A stretch of 64,000 bases of DNA from Pseudomonadales bacterium (GTDB lineage Bacteria > Pseudomonadota > Gammaproteobacteria > Pseudomonadales > Halieaceae): positions 372,001 to 436,000 of the forward strand of contig JACKNN010000003.1 in assembly GCA_024234855.1 (NCBI GenBank), read 5' to 3'. A program made the translations under genes and the position numbers. Numbering within the stretch: position 1 is the first letter of the stretch; each line of letters starts with the position of its first letter. This document shows, one piece after another, positions 8,949-17,023 of this stretch. The notes beneath the pieces were generated by a model, which saw only the letters and a program-made list of their open reading frames with translations, had not been told where the DNA came from and did not search any database.

Positions 8949-9539
8949 TCAGTCGCACAGCGCCTGCATTTTCTTGTAGGCGATATTGGTTTCCTGCTCC
9001 GTGGCCGCTTTCAGCAATTGCTGCTTGGCCGTCGCGCAGTCGCTGGAAATCTGCACTACCGAGGCATTCATATCGGGGTAGGCCGGATGGGAGGGCGGGG
9101 TGTTGCACATGGCCGCAGACACCCGGCGGATATTGGTGTGATCGCCCTGTTCGACCGACACGCAGTCGCCCACGTCAATTTCCTTCTGGTCGGTCACCAC
9201 CGAGACGGTATTGCCGTTGACCAGCATGATGGTGTACTGGTTGGCGGTGCCCGCCGTCTCCTTGGAAACCAGGGCGCCCAGACCCGCGCCGGCGGCGGCC
9301 CCGAGGGCCTGGCTGCCGGAGGAGTAGCCGCTGGCTGCCAGCAGGCCCAGGGCGCCGCCTATCAATGAGCCCTCGGCGTAGTTAGGTTTCATCTGCACCT
9401 GCTGGACGTTCTGTACGGTGCCGTAGGCCACCGTAATCAGGGAGTTGCGGCTTGAACCAGTGCCCGGGTCGGTGCTCATATTGGCGCAGCCGGTGAGCAT
9501 TACCGCAGCGAGTGCAGAACCGTATAGTTTGAATGACAT
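8949..9539 (-). CDS. Glycine-zipper outer-membrane lipoprotein (SlyB/Pcp-like)
   Basis: The start at 9539 is preceded by GGAGATTTTCC and gives a 196-residue precursor. Its signal peptide ends in LTGC with lipidated C18. A longer frame from 9635 adds an N-terminus with no signal character and is rejected. After a short linker comes a glycine/alanine-rich zipper (GSLIGGALGLLAASGY and GAAAGAGLGALVSKETAG) like the Gly-zipper 2TM domain of SlyB, Pcp and OsmB proteins. A beta-type domain with several cysteines follows. SlyB-like proteins support outer-membrane integrity, but no specific role can be assigned here. It is transcribed divergently from gadB. Confidence 0.75.
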   Translation of the reverse strand: MSFKLYGSALAAVMLTGCANMSTDPGTGSSRNSLITVAYGTVQNVQQVQMKPNYAEGSLIGGALGLLAASGYSSGSQALGAAAGAGLGALVSKETAGTANQYTIMLVNGNTVSVVTDQKEIDVGDCVSVEQGDHTNIRRVSAAMCNTPPSHPAYPDMNASVVQISSDCATAKQQLLKAATEQETNIAYKKMQALCD

Positions 9540-9844
9540 CTGGAAAATCTCCTGTGGTGGGTGTGCCGTCCCGCTTCGGGGCGTGAACATCTGCGCGCAA
9601 GCATACCCGTAATTTGGCCGCTCGTCAGCCGACACGCCGCCGTCGACGGGTCCGGGCTCACCGTTTGCCGCGGTTGCGGGGCGATAGTACTATCGCCGGG
9701 GTACATCAGTTTGCGTATAGAGTTCAATTCGCTCTCGACCCCCGGGTATCCACCGCAGCTTATTACCCGTTATTGAGCAGAGCCGGCCGGCGACCTGTGA
9801 ACAGCCCGCCCACTCGGTCCGCCGCCAGGACAAGGAGCCCGAAC
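9540..9844. promoter_or_regulatory. Divergent control region with an 18-bp perfect palindrome
   Basis: This 305-base non-coding region lies between the SlyB-like lipoprotein gene and gadB. It contains GGCGATAGTACTATCGCC at 9680-9697, a perfect 18-base palindrome without spacer, suited to binding a homodimeric regulator. It lies about 140 bases from one start codon and 148 from the other, so it could act on either promoter. No regulator gene adjoins it. There is no poly-T tract, so it is not a terminator. Confidence 0.45.
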
Positions 9845-11248
9845 ATGGCATTACACGACAAAAATTCCATTCGACATAAATTGCAGGACGATATCTACGC
9901 GTCGGTTGATCTCAGCGTGAGGATGCCGAAGTATCGTTTCCCCAGCGTCGAACAGGACCCGCGACACGCTTACGCGGTGGTGCACGACGAGTTGATGCTG
10001 GACGGCAACGCCCGGCAGAACCTGGCCACCTTCTGCCAGACCTGGGAGGAGCCTGAAATCCACCGCCTGATGGACGACTGCATCGACAAGAATATTGTCG
10101 ACAAGGACGAATACCCGCAGATCGCGGAAATCGAGTCGCGCTGCGTCCATATGCTGTCCGACCTGTGGAACTCCCCTGCCGGAGACAATGCCGTGGGCTG
10201 TTCCACCACCGGCTCGAGCGAGGCGGCCATGCTGGGCGGCATGGCTATGAAACGGCGCTGGGAGGCGCGGCGCAAGGCGCAGGGCAAGGCTATCGACAAG
10301 CCCAACCTGGTGACCGGACCGGTGCAGGTGTGCTGGCACAAGTTCACCCGCTACTGGGACATCGAACACCGCGAAATACCCATGGAGAAAGGGCGGCTGC
10401 TGATGACGCCGGAAGAAGTGCTCGCGCGCTGTGATGAAAACACGATCGGTGTGGTGCCGACGCTGGGAGTGACCTTCACCGGTGAGTATGAGCCGGTGCA
10501 GGCGGTGTCCCTCGCGCTGGATAGACTCGAACAGGAAACAGGCCTGGATATCCCGATCCACGTGGATGGGGCCAGCGGCGGTTTTCTCGCGCCGTTCTGT
10601 GCCCCCCGGATGGTATGGGATTTCCGCCTGCCACGGGTGAAATCCATCAACGCCTCGGGCCACAAATTCGGCCTGGCGCCGCTGGGGGTGGGCTGGGTAG
10701 TCTGGCGCGAACAGCAGGACCTGCCTGAGGAGCTGATTTTCTGGGTGAACTACCTCGGCGGCAATATGCGTGATATCGCCCTCAACTTTTCCCGCCCTGG
10801 CGGGCAGGTGGCCTGCCAGTATTACAATTTCCTGCGCCTGGGCGCCGAGGGCTACCGCAAGATTCACCGGGCCTGCTACGACACCGCGCAGTACCTGGCG
10901 GCTGAAATCGCCGCGCTGGGGCCGTTTGATATCATCTATGACGGCGCGGCGGACAAGGGGATACCCGCGCTGTGCTGGAAGATGAAGGACGACGTCGACC
11001 CCGACCCCGGCTTTAACCTGTATGACCTCGCCGACCGCTTGCGGGCCCGTGGCTGGCAGGTGCCAGCCTATTCACTTCCCGCTAATTGTGAGGAACTGGC
11101 GATCCAGCGCATCCTGGTGCGCCACGGGGTCAGCCGCGACCTCGCCTCGCTGTTACTCGAGGATATCAACAGCGCGCTGGACTACCTCGCCAGGCATCCC
11201 GCCCGGTCGTCCCTGACCGGTGCCGAGGCCTCGGGGTTTCACCACTGA
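9845..11248 (+). CDS. gadB: Glutamate decarboxylase (GadB type)
   Basis: The ATG at 9845, preceded by AAGGAG, gives 467 residues, almost the length of E. coli GadB (466). The PLP site is clear: HVDGASGGF at 239-247 and the Schiff-base lysine K274 in SINASGHKFGLAPLG. The C-terminus ends in GFHH. In E. coli GadB a histidine next to the C-terminus forms an aldimine with the cofactor at neutral pH and shuts the enzyme off, and a His is kept in that place here. The reaction is L-glutamate to GABA and CO2, which consumes a cytosolic proton. No glutamate/GABA antiporter gene lies beside it, so a role in acid resistance is not shown by context and GABA-shunt metabolism is equally possible. Confidence 0.93.
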   Translation: MALHDKNSIRHKLQDDIYASVDLSVRMPKYRFPSVEQDPRHAYAVVHDELMLDGNARQNLATFCQTWEEPEIHRLMDDCIDKNIVDKDEYPQIAEIESRCVHMLSDLWNSPAGDNAVGCSTTGSSEAAMLGGMAMKRRWEARRKAQGKAIDKPNLVTGPVQVCWHKFTRYWDIEHREIPMEKGRLLMTPEEVLARCDENTIGVVPTLGVTFTGEYEPVQAVSLALDRLEQETGLDIPIHVDGASGGFLAPFCAPRMVWDFRLPRVKSINASGHKFGLAPLGVGWVVWREQQDLPEELIFWVNYLGGNMRDIALNFSRPGGQVACQYYNFLRLGAEGYRKIHRACYDTAQYLAAEIAALGPFDIIYDGAADKGIPALCWKMKDDVDPDPGFNLYDLADRLRARGWQVPAYSLPANCEELAIQRILVRHGVSRDLASLLLEDINSALDYLARHPARSSLTGAEASGFHH

Positions 11249-11402
11249 GACGACCATAAGGCCAGCGCGCTCATGCCCCTGCACGGCAGCCGCATCTTAA
11301 CAGCGCGGTCGCGCTGCTGATGCTGCCCGCGCCCGCGGCAGCCAATCCGTTATAGTCGCATCAGGGCGCGCGGTGCGTCGCTGTTTTAGATCTGCCAAAA
11401 AG

Positions 11403-11430
11403 TTGGTGCTATCCGCCCTTCAACTACAAT
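11403..11430 (+). promoter_or_regulatory. Possible sigma-70 promoter for the fatty acyl-CoA reductase gene
   Basis: TTGGTG (11403-11408) and TACAAT (11425-11430) are separated by 16 bases, about 80 bases upstream of the start codon. CATAAT immediately downstream is an alternative -10. The remainder of the 260-base gap after gadB holds nothing I recognise. Confidence 0.35.
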
Positions 11431-11508
11431 CATAATGACGTACACTTGGCGGCTTCCGGATTGAGCTACACTGGAATCTCGCGACAACACTAAAAAAGAG
11501 GACATCCG

Positions 11509-13491
11509 ATGAATTATTTTGTGACCGGCGGTACCGGCTTTATTGGCCGATTTGTAGTGGAGCGACTGCTCAAGCGTCCCAGGTCAAAGGTCTATATTCT
11601 GGTGCGTAAGGAATCGAAGCAGAAGTTTGAAGCCCTGCGCGATTCGCTAGGTGCAGACCCCGCACGCCTGCTGCCCATGTGGGGCGATATCACAACGCCG
11701 GGACTGGTCTCGAAGGCCAACCTGGCGAAGCTCAAGGGCAAGATCGACCACGTCTATCACCTTGCCGCAGTGTACGACCTGAATATGTCCGACGAGCAGG
11801 GTGACCGGGTCAACAACGAGGGCACCCGCAACGTGGTGAAATTCGCCAACGCCCTGGGCGGCAAGGTGTCGCTGCAGCATATGAGTTCCATCGCCATCGC
11901 CGGCGGCCATTTCAAGGGCGTGTTCAAGGAGAGCATGTTCGATGAGGGCCAGGATACCTCCAACCCGTATTACCGCACCAAGTTCCAGTCGGAGCGGATC
12001 GTGCGGGAAGAGTGCAAGGTGCCCTGGCGGGTATACCGACCTGGGGCAGTGGTCGGTTCCAGCGTTACCGGGGAAATGGACAAGATCGACGGGCCCTATT
12101 ACCTGTTTCCCACCATCAAGGCGATCGTCGACACGGTCCCCAAATGGCTGCCGCTGCTGGGCGTTGAGGGCGGCAAGATCCCCATCGTGCCGGTGGACTA
12201 CGTGGCGGACGCCACGGTCGCCATCGCCCATAAGCCCGGCCTGGACGGCAAGGCATTCCAGCTGCTGCAAGCGCCCCAGGACAGTACCGGCAAAATCATG
12301 GAGATCTTCTTTGACGCGGCTCACGGCCCCGGGTTTGCCAAGCAGTTCGAGTTACCCCGCATGCCGAAGCTGGTGAGCCAGGGCCTGCGCCAGACCGCCA
12401 AAATGCTGCCCCTGAAGGTGGCGGCGAAAGAAATGACCAGGGCCACCGGCATTCCCGCGGCGGCCCTGGGCTATATCACCAGCCAGGTGTCGTTTGACGA
12501 CAAGCAGGCCCGGGATGCCCTCAAGGGCACCGGTATCAGCTGTCCCAAGCTCACGGATTACGCCCCGGTGCTCTGGTCCTACTGGGAGTCCCATCTCGAT
12601 TTCCCGAAGCCCGCCCGTGGTGGCAAGGCAAAACTGGCGGGCAAGGTGGTGATGGTCACCGGCGCATCCAGCGGTATCGGCCTGGAGTCGGCGCGTAAAT
12701 TTGCCGCCAGTGGCGCCATCGTGATCCTGGTGGCCCGCACCCTGTCCAAGCTGCAGGAACAGGCGGATATCATCAGCAAGCAGGGCGGAGAGGCCTACGC
12801 TTATTCCTGTGACCTGAGCGACTTGGCGGATATCGACCGCCTGGCGAAAAAGGTGCTGGAGGATTTCGGCCGGGTGGACATCCTGGTGAACAACGCGGGT
12901 CGTTCCATCCGGCGGGCGGTGATGGAATCGCTGGATCGTTTCCACGATTACGAGCGCACCATGCAGCTGAATTATTTCGGCTGTGTGCGCCTGATCAATG
13001 GCCTGTTGCCGTCGATGGTGGCCAACAATGGCGGCCAGATCATCAATATTTCGAGTATAGGCTGCCTGGTCAATGCGCCGCGCTTCGCTGCTTACGTGGC
13101 GAGCAAGTCGGCGCTTGACGCGTTCTCGCGCAGCCTGTCATCGGAAGTGAAGCAGGACAATATCGATATCTCCACCATTTACATGCCGCTGGTGCGCACG
13201 CCCATGATCGCGCCCACCAAGATCTACAACTACGCTCCCACCTGGTCGGTGGACAAGGCCTCCAGCCTGGTCGTGGATGCGGCCATCCATAAAACGAAGC
13301 GCATCAAGACCTTCCTCGGGCAAACCATGGAGATGAGTTACGCGGTGGCTCCGAAGTTCAACGACAGCTTGCTGGCCCGCGGCTTCCAGTTGTTCCCGTC
13401 GTCGGCCAAGGCGCGCGGCAAGAAGGACGACGAGGCGCCCAGCGGCGAAACCATGGCGCTGGCCTACCTGTTGCGGGGTACGCACCTGTAA
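11509..13491 (+). CDS. Two-domain fatty acyl-CoA reductase (alcohol-forming type)
   Basis: This 660-residue fusion carries two NAD(P)-binding reductase domains. The N-terminal extended SDR has GGTGFIG at 7-13 and Tyr-x3-Lys at Y154/K158. The C-terminal classical SDR has TGASSGIG near 384-391 and Y529/K533 in YVASKSAL. Size, order and many stretches (GEMDKIDGPYYLF, NNAGRSIRR, MPLVRTPMIAPTKIY) agree with the Marinobacter long-chain acyl-CoA reductase that converts fatty acyl-CoA through the aldehyde to the fatty alcohol, the alcohol precursor of wax esters. AAGAGGAC precedes the ATG. No wax ester synthase is in the window. The fatty acyl-CoA synthetase at 15023-16831 could supply substrate. Confidence 0.85.
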   Translation: MNYFVTGGTGFIGRFVVERLLKRPRSKVYILVRKESKQKFEALRDSLGADPARLLPMWGDITTPGLVSKANLAKLKGKIDHVYHLAAVYDLNMSDEQGDRVNNEGTRNVVKFANALGGKVSLQHMSSIAIAGGHFKGVFKESMFDEGQDTSNPYYRTKFQSERIVREECKVPWRVYRPGAVVGSSVTGEMDKIDGPYYLFPTIKAIVDTVPKWLPLLGVEGGKIPIVPVDYVADATVAIAHKPGLDGKAFQLLQAPQDSTGKIMEIFFDAAHGPGFAKQFELPRMPKLVSQGLRQTAKMLPLKVAAKEMTRATGIPAAALGYITSQVSFDDKQARDALKGTGISCPKLTDYAPVLWSYWESHLDFPKPARGGKAKLAGKVVMVTGASSGIGLESARKFAASGAIVILVARTLSKLQEQADIISKQGGEAYAYSCDLSDLADIDRLAKKVLEDFGRVDILVNNAGRSIRRAVMESLDRFHDYERTMQLNYFGCVRLINGLLPSMVANNGGQIINISSIGCLVNAPRFAAYVASKSALDAFSRSLSSEVKQDNIDISTIYMPLVRTPMIAPTKIYNYAPTWSVDKASSLVVDAAIHKTKRIKTFLGQTMEMSYAVAPKFNDSLLARGFQLFPSSAKARGKKDDEAPSGETMALAYLLRGTHL

Positions 13492-13642
13492 CAGCGCGGG
13501 CCTGTGCCGGGGTGTGGGCGGTCGCCGGCCGTCCACATCCGGCGGTTCCCATCGGAGCCGGGATAGAGTAAGATGCGCCCCCCGCCATGCGCCCGTTTCC
13601 ATTCGGTGCACTCGCATCATTCATTAAACCAAGAGATACACC

Positions 13643-14986
13643 ATGACATTTGACGAGCTCGGCCTGGCCGCGCCCCTGCTGCGTGCAGTTAAGGAAAAAG
13701 GTTACACCGAGCCATCCCCGATCCAGGTGGAGGCAATTCCCCCGGTGTTGGCCGGCCGCGATATTATGGCGGCAGCCCAGACCGGCACCGGTAAGACGGC
13801 GGGTTTCGTCCTGCCTATCCTGCAGCTGTTGAGCGCCCATGCGCCCGCGCACCCGCATCGCACGCGCGCACTGATCATTACTCCCACTCGCGAACTGGCT
13901 GCCCAGGTACAGGAGAGCGTGGTCACCTACGGCAAGCACTTGCCGCTCAAATCGGCGGTGGTGTTCGGTGGGGTAAAAATCAACCCGCAGATCACCGCGC
14001 TGCGCAAGGGCGTGGATATTCTGGTCGCCACACCCGGCCGCCTGCTCGATCTTTACCAGCAGGGCGAAGTGCGTTTTAACGAAATAGAAATCCTGGTGCT
14101 GGACGAAGCCGATCGTATGCTGGATATGGGCTTTATCCACGATATACGCCGTATCCTGAAGCTGCTGCCTGCCCGGCGCCAGAACCTGCTGTTTTCGGCA
14201 ACCTTCGCCAACGAGATCCGGCAGCTTACCAGGAGCATCCTGCACGACCCGGTGGAGGTGGAAGTTTCGCCCCCCAACGCCACCGCCGAGCGCGTGGAAC
14301 AGTGGGTCTACCCGGTGGACAAGAAAGACAAGTCCGCGGTGCTGCAGCAGTTGGTGAAAGAGAATGACTGGCAACAGGTACTGGTATTCAGCCGCACCAA
14401 GCACGGCGCCAACAAGCTCGCCCAACAACTGGAGAAGGCCGGCATCAATGCCGCGGCCATCCACGGCAACAAGAGCCAGGCGGCGCGCACCAAGGCCCTG
14501 GCCGACTTCAAGAACGGCAAGGTACGGGTGCTGGTGGCCACGGACATCGCGGCCCGGGGCCTGGATATCGCCCAGTTGCCGCAGGTGGTGAATTTCGACC
14601 TGCCCAATGTGCCCGAGGACTACGTGCACCGCATTGGTCGCACCGGCCGGGCCGGGGCGGCCGGCAAGGCCTATTCGCTGGTCAGCGCCGACGAGATCAA
14701 GCAGCTCAACGATATAGAGCATGTAATCCAGCGGCACCTGACCCGGGAGTACGTCGACGGTTTTGAGCCCGACCACGACGTGCCCGCCAGCGCGCCCATG
14801 CGCAAGCCGCAGGTGCACGGCCAGGCCCGCATGCAGCAGCATCACAAGCGGCCTGCAGGCGCGGGTGACGGCAAGCACACCTCCCGCGGCCGTGGCAGCG
14901 AGGGACACAACCGGCCCCAGCAGCGCAGCAAGCGCCCGGGGGGTCGTTCGCGCCCGGCACTGGGACAGGGTGGAAATAGCCGCTAG
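13643..14986 (+). CDS. rhlE: DEAD-box RNA helicase RhlE
   Basis: This 447-residue ATP-dependent RNA helicase has the full motif set: the Q-motif region at the N-terminus, AQTGTGKT (45-52), PTRELAAQ, the DEAD box at 154-157 in LDEADRMLDMGF, SAT in LFSATFAN, and HRIGRTGRAG near the end of the core. From about residue 375 it continues into a basic, Gly/Arg/His/Gln-rich tail without predicted fold, a usual RNA-binding extension of RhlE proteins. The family remodels structured RNA in ribosome assembly and mRNA decay. It stands alone between the acyl-CoA reductase and the convergent acyl-CoA synthetase. Confidence 0.92.
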   Translation: MTFDELGLAAPLLRAVKEKGYTEPSPIQVEAIPPVLAGRDIMAAAQTGTGKTAGFVLPILQLLSAHAPAHPHRTRALIITPTRELAAQVQESVVTYGKHLPLKSAVVFGGVKINPQITALRKGVDILVATPGRLLDLYQQGEVRFNEIEILVLDEADRMLDMGFIHDIRRILKLLPARRQNLLFSATFANEIRQLTRSILHDPVEVEVSPPNATAERVEQWVYPVDKKDKSAVLQQLVKENDWQQVLVFSRTKHGANKLAQQLEKAGINAAAIHGNKSQAARTKALADFKNGKVRVLVATDIAARGLDIAQLPQVVNFDLPNVPEDYVHRIGRTGRAGAAGKAYSLVSADEIKQLNDIEHVIQRHLTREYVDGFEPDHDVPASAPMRKPQVHGQARMQQHHKRPAGAGDGKHTSRGRGSEGHNRPQQRSKRPGGRSRPALGQGGNSR

Positions 14987-15022
14987 CGCAGATCCGTGTC
15001 TTTCGCGGCGTAGGCTTAGCGC

Positions 15023-16831
15023 CTAGAAGTCCGCCGTACCATTGCGAATCCGGGCGGCAAATTCCGCGTCCAGCGCTTCGTACTGGCTGGCTCCGGGCTT
15101 CATCACGTAGAGTGCGTCCGTTACCTGCTCCGGGTCGTAGGCCTGGCTGCGCAGCTCGCCCTTGACCAGCTTGAAGGTGCCGGTAGTGTCCAGCTCGCGC
15201 TGGATGCGCAGGAACACGGGTCTCGCGTAGGCTGGCAACCTGGCACAGATATGGGCGGAAAAACTGGCCAGGTCGAGTTGCGTCACGCCCTCGGCCAGTG
15301 ACAACGCGGCCATGCCGGCGCGGCCATCGGCCTTTGGCACTTCCACCCCGTACACATTGCAGAATGCTATCTGGGGATGGGCATTGATGATTTCGCCCAC
15401 CTCGTTGGTGGACACGTTCTCGGACTTCCAGCGGAAGGTATCGCCGACCCGATCGACAAACTGGTAGTGCGGCAGGCCCATGGTAAATCCGACATCCACA
15501 ATTTTCATCAGGTCGCCAGTGTTAAACCAGGCATCGCCGGGTTTGAAGGCCCCGCGCAGGATTTTCTTCTCCGTCGCCTCCTTGCTGGTGTAGCCCTCGA
15601 ACGCCGTCACCGGGGTGATTTTTCCCAGCAGCAGGCCGGGCTCGCCCCGGGCGACCTTGATACAGCGACCTGTTGCATCCCGCACGATTTCATCAGCATC
15701 CACGTCATATTTGACCAGGGCGACGGGCAGGGTGGTAGCGCCGACGGTGCAGTCCTTGTTGAGGAAATTGAGAAACCCCACGTTGCCCTCGCTGGAGCCG
15801 TAGAACTCGGCCACCCGGCGCACGCCGAATCGCGCCTTGAATTCGTGCCAGACGTCCGGCCGCAGGCCGTTGCCCATCATGGTGCCCAGGGGATTCTTGT
15901 AATCGTCCGCTTGCGCCGGGGTGTTCAGCAGGTAGCGGCACAGCTCGCCGATATAGATAAAACAGGTGGCGCCGTGCTGGCGCACTTCGCCGAGGAAATT
16001 GCTGGCGGAAAAGCGGCGGCGGATGAACATGGTTGCGCCGGTGCAGAACGCGGCGCCCACCCCGAGAAAGAGGCCGGTGCCATGGTATAACGGCAGGCAC
16101 AGATAGATGCAGTCCCGCTCGTCGCAGCGCAGGCCGGCCTTGTAGGACAGCGCCGCGGTCATCAGGTAGCGGCGGTTGGACAGCACTGCCGCTTTGGGCA
16201 TGCCGGTGGTGCCGGAGGTGAAGATGTACAGCGCGGTGTCCCCGAGCGTCATGCGGCCGGTTTCCGGGGGGTTCTCGTGGTCTTCATCGGCCGACTCCTC
16301 GGCCAGGTCCGCAGCCCAGAGAGGGCAGGCCAGCTCGCCCGCATCGGGTACAAACAAATACGTCGCCACGCTCGCCAGCGCCGGGTCTTCGCGCACGTCG
16401 TTGACCGCGTCCAGCCGCTCCTCGCCGAAAATACACATACTCGAGTCGGTGATGCTCATGCAGTGAATGAGCGGGCCGCCGGTCAGGTTGGTATTGAGCA
16501 GGGCGGCCTTCGCCCCCAGCTTGTTCAGGGCAATCAGCGCGGCCAGGTATTCGACACGGTTTTCCAGCATCACACTGACAGTATCGCCGCGCATCAGGCC
16601 AAGGCCCCGCAGCGCGCTGGCGTAGCGGTTGGCGTATTCGTTGAGTTCTCGCCAGGTAAGTTCCCGGCCCTCAAAAATAACAGCAGTGTGCAGCGGATAC
16701 CGGGCCGCGGTGGCCTCGACTCGCGCGCCGAAGCAGTCGCGGGTGCTCAGGGGACGCGGCTTTATTTCCCGGGCGAGCCCCGGCAGGATCCGTGCTTCGG
16801 CCAGGGTGGTGGCCACTTCTGTCATGCGCAT
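15023..16831 (-). CDS. Long-chain / very-long-chain fatty acyl-CoA synthetase
   Basis: The ATG at 16831 yields 602 residues, and 16825 is an alternative. A further-upstream frame to 16894 adds a proline-rich N-terminus without homology character. The AMP-binding signature YIFTSGTTGMPKAA lies at about 202-215. The block YGSSEGNVGF and the later NTGDLMKIVD..GFTM and DRVGDTFRWKSENVST are typical of the FATP/VLACS branch (FadD6-like) rather than E. coli FadD. It activates fatty acids to acyl-CoA through an acyl-adenylate. It lies on the same strand as the PlsB-type acyltransferase, 192 bases away, and both act on activated acyl chains. Confidence 0.87.
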   Translation of the reverse strand: MRMTEVATTLAEARILPGLAREIKPRPLSTRDCFGARVEATAARYPLHTAVIFEGRELTWRELNEYANRYASALRGLGLMRGDTVSVMLENRVEYLAALIALNKLGAKAALLNTNLTGGPLIHCMSITDSSMCIFGEERLDAVNDVREDPALASVATYLFVPDAGELACPLWAADLAEESADEDHENPPETGRMTLGDTALYIFTSGTTGMPKAAVLSNRRYLMTAALSYKAGLRCDERDCIYLCLPLYHGTGLFLGVGAAFCTGATMFIRRRFSASNFLGEVRQHGATCFIYIGELCRYLLNTPAQADDYKNPLGTMMGNGLRPDVWHEFKARFGVRRVAEFYGSSEGNVGFLNFLNKDCTVGATTLPVALVKYDVDADEIVRDATGRCIKVARGEPGLLLGKITPVTAFEGYTSKEATEKKILRGAFKPGDAWFNTGDLMKIVDVGFTMGLPHYQFVDRVGDTFRWKSENVSTNEVGEIINAHPQIAFCNVYGVEVPKADGRAGMAALSLAEGVTQLDLASFSAHICARLPAYARPVFLRIQRELDTTGTFKLVKGELRSQAYDPEQVTDALYVMKPGASQYEALDAEFAARIRNGTADF

Positions 16832-17023
16832 TATTATGTCCCGAACGGAAGGGGTTGAGTGAGGCAAGATAGCGGTTATACCCCGGTGCGGCAACCGGGG
16901 ATAGCCGGGGGTAGTGGCCGCGGGTCCGGCGCTGCGTCAGCTTTGAACATGGCAGCCCCATGTCAGGAACTGGTCCTGTCATCGCGCAAATCACGGGCGA
17001 CCCGTGACCCCTCGGCTTATCGA

